This document shows positions 56,737-64,000 of a DNA stretch of 64,000 bases, piece after piece (the first letter of the stretch is position 1; every line of letters starts with the position of its first letter). This stretch comes from Ipomoea triloba (Eukaryota > Streptophyta > Magnoliopsida > Solanales > Convolvulaceae): NCBI RefSeq assembly GCF_003576645.1, contig NC_044917.1, forward strand, positions 6,884,191 through 6,948,190. Direction: 5' to 3'. Below the pieces are notes generated by a model. That model saw nothing but the letters and a program-made list of their open reading frames with translations. It did no database searches and was not told the DNA's origin. A program made the position numbers and the translations under genes.

Positions 56737-59700
56737 TAATGAAATGAAACTGAATAATAAGAGATTTTGCTATATAAACCATAACGGAGTTTGCCTTCTA
56801 TCATTGTTAACGGAAAGAACTTCAAACAACGTCGTTTTTCTACCTGGTTGATGCTGCTACTGAGATCATGATCCACATAAAATTTGTCATGTAATAACGG
56901 GTAGGTAAAACTCTACAAACTACAAGTTTATTTTTAGTTCACATGATTTTTTAATTGTAATAAATTTCAATTCATTTTGATTTTAATAAGAAAATATAGT
57001 ATCGTCGCTTGCCTTCTATAATGTATTTATATTTAGTGTGTTTTTGCCTAAAAAAAATAGTAAAAATAATTTTTGTAACATTGCATGTTGATTTTTTAAA
57101 AATAATTTAGTTGATATAACCAAAATGCTAATGGCCTTTTCATATCTGAAAAAAAAAAAAAAAAGACGTCAAAGATAAAATGTAAAAATTATTTACAGGT
57201 ATATAATATGTTGGCGAAATGTACATAATATGTTAATTGCAAGTACATAATTTGAATGTCGTTTTAAATGAGACTCTGACAATGCAATGTAAACCATGGT
57301 TTATATTATAAGTTGCGAAGCAAAAGCATTTTGGAACCCAAAGCTTACACCAATTGGTAAGCCAAAAAAACCCTGAAAACTCAGGCAATTGACAAAACTA
57401 TCATCAATTCATGCTTTCAGCACCTGACAGTGACAAACTTTGTTTACTTTAGTAAAATCCTCTATCATGCTCCAAATTCTTTCAATAGTGAATCATTAAA
57501 AAGATTTTGGTTCCTGCATGTTATTCCACAACCACAAATTGGTTAAAGCACATTTAATAAGTCTTTCCTCACTCTTTCTTTGCAGTTGATTTCTAAATTC
57601 TAATCCAAATGTCACAATTGTCAATCAAAAACACTTTTATCAATTTCTACTTTTGTCAATGTCCAAACTTATACCTAGAATAAGCACAAAGGTGTATGTG
57701 TGAAGTTAAAAGTTGATTCCCCTTTCTCATTTCATATAGGACAAATATTTCTTAGGTCATTATGTGCCATTCTTTTAGGCAATCCTACTGGAAGGGAATC
57801 ATGTTTGACCCTTTACAAAAAGATTTTTATTGTTGGTGGATAGTAAAACCTCACAAGATTTTCTAATATTTGTTGTTCAAGTTATGTGAAGTTGAGGAAT
57901 TTGGAATATGATTTTTATGAAGGGTAAATGGATGATATTGATAATCTAATATTCACTTTTCAAAGTAATTAATATCAACTTATTATATTATAATTTTTCT
58001 CTAATGAATTTTTTGAGGCGCATTAGGTCAGCATATTCCTCATAGAATGAATCAATTCCCCACCCCACTTGTTTGCACTTGTTAGAATGCAAAAATGGTG
58101 CATATCTCAAAATGTGAGTATTTATTGATTTTATTCTATGATTCCCCCCTAATTTAACTGATTTTATTTAATAATATTAGAAAATTAGCTAAAATAACAT
58201 TTTAAATAATCATTTTAAGGTAATATGGGGTCTACTTTCAAATTGGGTACGATCAAAAGTGGATTTGAGTTCTTATAAGTAGGATGTTTAATTTGATATA
58301 TTATACACCCAAAACAGATAATGATCAAATAAAAACAATTAATTTTCAAAGTATATCAATTGAGTTGAAAAAATAGAGCTTGGGCCCTATAAGGGATTTT
58401 AAGTAACATCTTTCTCACATTCAATTGTTATACACTTATACCATGGACCAATGTTCATATTGCATTGTAAACCTTGATAAAAAAAATTATGTACATTCAG
58501 TTAACACATTTTGTAATTACAGTTCACAGTTTCTTTACATATAAACAAATAACTTGATAATTGCTAACACATATTATGATAGCTACATCTACAAAAACTG
58601 TCAACTGTATGTACTGGGTATAGAATGTGTTCAACTAAATAACGCATATAAAGAATGCAAATTTTGAATAGTTGTTGCATATAAAGATTTAAATTAAATA
58701 AACAAAGGGAAATCGAAGAATAATACACGCTATAATTTAGAAGGGAAGGTCATGTATCAATTTTAGGTTAAAAAAAAGGAGGGGTAATTTTGTCTCAGGA
58801 ATACCTTATTTTCTTCCTAAAATCCATGGAATTAGAATCCTAGGGGGGCATGAGATTATAATTCCATGAAAATGAAGGAATTGTAATTCCTTCCAACCAA
58901 ACGAAGAATTTTGTTGCATTTGAAATTAGGTGAGAATTAAATGAGAATGAAATTGTAATTCCTCCCAACCAAACGCCATGTTAAAATTATTTTTAAACAA
59001 AGGTCTACAATGTAAGGTAGACCCTGGTTTATTGTATAATTTGCCTCCCACATTGGAGATAGATATGAGTTTGCATTATAGTATAAATACAATTCAACTC
59101 TTCTAGAAGTTTGAATTGTATAAGATTCTCTATTACGCATTTCCGCTCATGATTAAAAAGAATTATTTTATTTTTGTTTATGTATCACAATTTTTTATAA
59201 GATTTAGAAATATGTATTAGGTCGCTAGTGATAAACAAATAAATGAAATAATTTAAGGTATAATTTAGATTATTAAACTCAATATTTAGTATATTATATT
59301 TACATTGATTCAACTTTATATATTTTACCATATTTTAACTACTAAAGATAAAATTTAGTAAAGTTGAAATAGTATTTTCAAAAGATCATAGAAAAATTAA
59401 ATTATTAAATTTTGCTAAAGACCATATAATCAAACATAATTATTATGGCTCACTCAATGGAGGTCACATACAGGTTCAACATTGACTACTTGAATTTTTT
59501 GTTTTTAGTGAATTTCAATTGACAAAACAAACTAAAAAATAATAATGTCAATTGAATAAACTACTCATTAATTATTTTTTGTTTTTTGTTTTAAAATAAA
59601 TTTTACACAAAATGAAATAGAAACAATAATTTCTTAATAAATAATTTATTTAATTCCATTATATATGTTGTTTTTTGTTCCTTTTTCATGGCCTCGCCTA

Positions 59701-59850
59701 AAAACAATTTTTTTTTAAAGAGCAACATAATTATATAATAAGAAGGCATCACTTTAACCTTTGCAAATCTTTACTAAGTATAAAATATGTAACTTTTAAA
59801 TTAACTAGCTTAATATATCGGATACTTCTCAAGGGAAAAAAAATATTTGA
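56737..59850. other. intergenic with decayed repeats
   Basis: No host gene recognised. It contains a possible LINE fragment (57480-57800). At 58840-58980 are two GTAATTCCT(T/C)CCAACCAAACG blocks that look like a MITE end remnant. Otherwise AT-rich low-complexity DNA. Confidence 0.4.
57480..57800 (-). pseudogene. possible LINE zinc-finger (zf-RVT) remnant
   Basis: Minus-strand translation gives LPVGLPKRMAHNDLRNICPI, a stop, then NEKGESTFNF, resembling the CPxCxxxxE-S/T zf-RVT motif near the end of plant LINE reverse transcriptases. Later pieces include LWNNMQEP and NQNLFNDSLLKEFG. Multiple stops. Recognition is weak. Confidence 0.35.
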
Positions 59851-60656
59851 TCTATACTATTAATAAAAACAATATCGTCGGTTTTAACTTCCCGCCAAAA
59901 CACTCCTATACTATTATGGTTTGCGTAATATTGTAAAATACGGTAATACAATTCCTATTCGTAATACAATTGTGAATTAAAATAAAATTCCTAATAAAAC
60001 ACATATATTCTTTCCTACATTCCTATTCGTAATACAATTCTAGACTAAAATTACTAATCGTAATAATTCAATATATATATATTTCTTTGCAATGCAATCT
60101 ATCTATACTATTAATAAAAACAATATCCTCAATTTTAACTTCCCGCCCAAAACACTCCTATACTATTATGATTTGCGTAATATTGTAAAATACGGTAATA
60201 CAATTCCTATCCGTAATACAATTGTAAATTCCGTAATACAATTGTAAATTAAAATAGAACTCCTAATAAAATATATATTCTTCCCTACATTTCTATTCGT
60301 AATACAATTCTAGATTAAAATTACTAATCGTAATAATTCAGCATATATATATTTCTTCAATGCAATCTATACTTCTATACTATTAATAAAAACAATATCC
60401 TCAATTTTAACTTCCCGCCCAAAACACTCCTATACTATTATGGTTTGCGTTATATTGTAAAATACGGTAATACAATTCCTATTCGTAATACAATTGTAAT
60501 TTAAAATAAAATTCCTAATAAAATATATATATTCTTCCCTACGTTCCTATTCGTAATACAATTCTAGATTAAAATTACTAATCGTAATCATTTAGTATAT
60601 ATATTTCTCTGCGATGCAATCTATACTATTAGTATATATATTTCTCTGCGATGCAA
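59851..60656 (+). repeat. three tandem copies of the Helitron 5' end
   Basis: Units at 59851, 60102 and 60374 (periods 251, 272 and 283 bp up to 60657) share TCTATACTATTAATAAAAAC, ACTTCCCGCC, ATGGTTTGCGTAATATTGTA and CGTAATACAATTCTAGA blocks. A fourth, cut-down unit starts the main element at 60657. Confidence 0.9.
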
Positions 60657-60878
60657 TCTATACTATTAATAAAAACAATATTCTCGGTTTAAACTTCACG
60701 CCCAAAACACTCATACTATTATGGTTTGCGTAATATTGTAAACAAAATTTGACATAATTCAACACGCAAGGCCAACCAATTTGCTTAACGATATTCGTGC
60801 ATGTAGGTGTCGGCGCACATGAGTCAAGCCTTTTTAAGTTCATTTTGGGATTTAATTTGCACCCCCCTACGCGCGAGA

Positions 60879-61202
60879 GAGAGCCTCTATGCTATACAAT
60901 TCAATAAGCCTTAGAAAAACTCTTGTATAAGTAGTGGTGCAAACCACTTATCAAATCAATGTGGGACAAAAGCTACTTGAAAGGTTTTTCTCTCCATTTT
61001 TCTAACTCAAATGGGTCAACTTTGAGTACCAATTTCTCATTCACCCATTATCAGTTTTGAGCGTACAATATATCAATCTTTTCGTCTAACTACAAAGAAC
61101 ACGAATCTACTTTGACCCGACCCAAATCAAAAATGGACCCCACATATATTTGTACCACAATATTGCCACTAAAATGCCATTTTATGCTAATTTTTTCCAA
61201 CA
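60879..61202. repeat. LTR/TRIM-like dispersed repeat, copy 2 (nested in Helitron)
   Basis: Matches 14745-15058 from GAGAGCCTCTATG to TTTTTTCCAACA. It contains TTGTATAAGTAGTGG where copy 1 has TTGTATAAATAGTGG. Confidence 0.55.
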
Positions 61203-61226
61203 GTTATTTGTCCAGAGAATATCAAC

Positions 61227-61301
61227 GTGTTGGAGGAAGAAGATGATATATAGTGAAGGGCAATATCATCTTCAATATATATCATCTTCTTCCTCCAACA
61301 C
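61227..61301. repeat. near-perfect 32-bp inverted repeat (hairpin)
   Basis: Arms 61227-61258 and 61270-61301 pair at 31 of 32 positions around an 11-base loop. The outer arm reads GTGTTGGAGGAAGAAGATGA. The foldback starts 24 bp after the nested repeat ends. Confidence 0.9.
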
Positions 61302-62256
61302 AACGCTCTACGGTCAACCAACAATCACTCAACTGATTATCCCATTATTCCCATGTAAATTTTTCTCTAATATAGTTATACTTACTGAATATCAAAATAT
61401 AAGCGTACCTCAAGATCTTGCAATAACTAACCGAAAAGTAATTAAATTAATGATATATAATGCAATGCAAATTATCTACATATTGCATTTATACACTTAT
61501 TTTAGAACACTGAATTTTTGTGATATTTGTTGCATGCAAGGAAGACTCATACTATAGTTTATTTGTCGATTTTTATATGTTATAAATCATAATATCATAA
61601 GAAACGGATACTTTGATGAAATATGAAGCATGAGTAGTATGTCAATCAATGGTTATGGACATCGCATTTCAACAGTTTGGATGACATCATTTCAAAAAGT
61701 CATACACTCCATTTGGTAATCTGGAGTGAAGTTTTGATTAACAGTTTAGATATATGATTCATACATTTTGATATATTTTTGTTTATTGTCTGATGCCAAT
61801 ATGATGATTTGAATTTTGAGAGCATAGAAACAAGCTCGAATCATGCTTATATGCTTGAATTGTCGTACCTCAAAGTTACTACCCACTATCACACAATGCT
61901 TTATGTTGTATGTTAGACTCAAGGTTACTAACTTCTCACAATAGTCAGAGACTTGCTTTATATGTATGAAATATTGACAAAAACAATTAGGTTTTAGATG
62001 TGAGTTTTACTTATATATACATGAGAATTTGAAACATTTTGAAATTTAGTGATTGGTAAAATCAATATATTTTACAGTTTGATTATCAAAACTAATTTTA
62101 TGGAAAAAAATCACAGAATATATACATGTAGATTATAAAATTAAAATTTCAGTGTCAAAATCGTTATGACTCAATGCTTTGATTACATTAAAAGTGATTT
62201 TTAAAAATTTCAAACTCAAGATATGACACGCTTGATGAGTCGCAGCTCGAAAGTCA

Positions 62257-62908
62257 GTGATTCGCTCGCCGACTTTAGATGTCGTTGATCAAATTAATCA
62301 GTACATGTGCGACATGAATATTGCAAAAGGATGAACATATTTAAGTTGTAGCTCTTTGTGTAAGGCAGAACCTGACGGTGAAAATCTATTAGAAGTACAC
62401 ACACATAAATTCTTAATAGTTTGAGATTGTATGATTTTCTTAATCATTCATTGACATTAATTAAAGGTCGGTGCACATGTTATGTTATTGCGGAAAATAG
62501 ACCATTCTCTTGGTCTTTAAAACAGTACGCGACTCATCATCACAAAATTGGAAGATCACATTGTTGAAGCAAGAATAGTAAATGGGACACATGATGGAAC
62601 CAAAGTTCTTATCCCTCGAATGTCTCTCACTCCTTCTAATACGAGATTTCCCTTTAAGTTCCAGCATAAATAATTCTCACTGATGCTTGCATATGCCATG
62701 ACTATCAACAAAAGCCAGGGTCGAACACTAACTCACGTTGGGTTATTGCTGAAAAAATCAGTTTTTAATCACAGTCAATTGTACATGGCTTTCTCTTGAG
62801 TCACCCATCATGATATCCTGAAAGTGCTAATTAGTTCTAGACAGGGATGGACAAGATTGTGTTGTTACTACCAATGTTGTCTACAAAGAGATTTTCAATA
62901 ATGTGTAA
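62257..62908 (+). pseudogene. Helitron PIF1-like helicase, C-terminal remnant
   Basis: Pieces in shifted frames read SPTLDVVDQINQYM, TYLSCSSLCKAEPDGENLL, NHSLTLIKG, DHIVEARIVNGTHDGTKVLI-PRMSLTPSNTRFPFKFQ, the conserved AMTINKSQGRTLTHVGLLL, FNHSQLYMAFS (normally followed by R) and TTNVVYKEIFNNV before a stop. This is the order of the last helicase motifs in plant Helitron Rep-Hel proteins. At least two in-frame stops and several frameshifts are present, and the Rep nuclease and helicase N-terminus were not found, so it cannot encode a working protein. Confidence 0.85.
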
Positions 62909-63286
62909 ATACAACCGGTGATATTATGTTTTTTTCCAAGATGAAAAAATTGCTATATATCTACACAAAAATATATCTTCCATACATATGAATTAGAATA
63001 ACAATTGATTCATATAACTGAGTTACTAGAGAACGAGCATATTTACCCAATTCATAAAATTATAAACAATGATATATAAAATCTCTAAACTTCCAACACC
63101 GCATGCGTACATCTACACATTAGCTATTAATTAAGCAATTATTTACTGGAATTCAAACAAGGATAACATCAGAAAACATAATCAATTCAAACCATATCTT
63201 CAATTGCACTATATAATATTTGATGTTATAATTTATATAATTCTATATCGATCCAAATATTCTTAATATATTACAACAAATCCATT

Positions 63287-63314
63287 CCGTGCATCGCACG
63301 GGTGAAAATACTAG
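63287..63314 (+). terminator. Helitron 3' terminal hairpin and CTAG
   Basis: Six-base-pair stem CCGTGC/GCACGG with loop ATC, spacer GTGAAAATA, then CTAG followed by T: the rolling-circle termination signature. Confidence 0.9.
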
Positions 63315-64000
63315 TATTATATAATAATGATAATATAAGTATATTATTGACAAATAAATTTTAGGCGCAAAAAAAAAGAAGCAAACTTTTATACATTGTA
63401 GCAACTATATCCAAACATTTAGCTTGGTAAAAAAACCATTGTAATGTGATACTTATATCGAAATATTTAAAATTTGATAAAAAAATTAAATATTTGTGTT
63501 TTGTGACAATTATACTCAATTATACATATATATTAAAATTTGACAAATCAAACATTTGTGTTTTGTGAGTATTATAGCTTTCAATCCAAAATGGAATCAA
63601 ATCTAACCTACCTTTCGTTGAGTTTGTACACAATAATACCCGATTTGATCCATCACCTAATCATCTATTCATGCACAATTACATAATTCTATCGTTGACT
63701 TTAAAAGTTACCTATTCTGCTCATTTGTAATTGTTCCTAATTAGAAAAATCGTTAAATGAATACTATATTTGAGATCCCAAAATAGTCCCTCGAAGATCT
63801 TATAATTCTCAATTTGATAAATTTTTAAAGTAAGCACATTTTCCATAAATTTTTACTTAATCAGCAAGAATAGATGATGGACGGGGGGGAGTAGAACTGT
63901 ACAAAAGAGTGTAGAAAATGATCAGAATTCCAACCAAAACAAACAAAGGAAAGTCTCCCTTTATAAAGAAATGAAATGATTCCCATTTTTCAGTCTGAAT
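63315..64000. other. intergenic, AT-rich
   Basis: Two related blocks near 63405-63480 and 63500-63570 (AACATTTGTGTTTTGTGA-like). No gene seen. Confidence 0.4.

Larger units (their letters stand above)
59851..63314 (+). mobile_element. Helitron, decayed, with stacked 5' ends
   Basis: The 5' end TCTATACTATTAATAAAAAC and the 3' end, a CCGTGC-ATC-GCACGG hairpin (63287-63301) followed nine bases later by CTAG (63311-63314), are classic plant Helitron termini. The element begins after A and is followed by T, as expected for A/T insertion. A degenerate Helitron helicase (62257-62908) supports this. Four copies of the 5' end occur (59851, 60102, 60374, 60657), so the youngest full element may be 60657-63314. 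A dispersed repeat (60879-61202) and a hairpin (61227-61301) lie inside. Confidence 0.85.

Noticed and set aside
61150..61557. 135-codon plus-strand frame in the Helitron
   Set aside because: It spans the end of a dispersed repeat and a foldback hairpin; the apparent protein is a by-product.
1..64000. CRISPR arrays, bacterial operons or organelle-derived DNA
   Set aside because: No regularly spaced repeats, prokaryotic genes or chloroplast/mitochondrial genome genes were seen; all gene families are plant nuclear.

Overview
This is nuclear DNA from a flowering plant, most likely a eudicot. The evidence is AT-rich intergenic DNA, genes with many GT-AG introns, and plant families: a VQ-motif protein, a GT14 glucuronosyltransferase, a SPA-type COP1 partner and a DUF616/MUCI70 protein. 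Many plant transposable elements are also present (Ty1-copia, solo LTRs, Tourist-like MITEs, SINEs, a Helitron). The species cannot be fixed from sequence alone; an asterid would fit.

Five host genes are supported. From left to right they are: a single-exon VQ4/MVQ1-like gene (minus, 2175-2873); a GlcAT14-like glycosyltransferase (plus, 4 coding exons, 29113-30868); a SPA3/SPA4-like light-signalling repressor (minus, 7 coding exons, 33777-39287); a MUCI70-like DUF616 gene (plus, 9 coding exons, 45623-51856); and the mitochondrial copper chaperone COX17 (plus, 55381-55620). Splice models were assembled by eye and each keeps one open frame from start to stop. The genes do not form a functional cluster; this is an ordinary plant gene neighbourhood.

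The rest is mostly transposon-derived. 2.9-6.6 kb holds two MITEs and AT-rich repeats. 6.6-10.2 kb is a 1,797-bp segment present twice in tandem, with a single N after each copy; this looks like an assembly redundancy. It runs into a young Tnt1-like copia element (to 13,902) whose 3' end is lost at the second N. 21,075-26,900 is a complete copia element with separate gag and pol frames. 42.3-43.9 kb holds a solo LTR and a broken LINE-type RNase H fragment. The long intron of the MUCI70 gene carries a MITE and a second MITE interrupted by a short solo LTR. 55.9-56.7 kb holds a three-copy tandem repeat split by a solo LTR. 59.8-63.3 kb is a decayed Helitron with stacked copies of its 5' end, a broken helicase, a nested repeat and a near-perfect 32-bp hairpin.

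No clearly new biological system was found. The most unusual items are the Helitron with its hairpin, a degenerate AAAGTTATGC array at 52.5-53.3 kb, two predicted GC-AG introns in conserved genes, and several self-documenting nested insertions.
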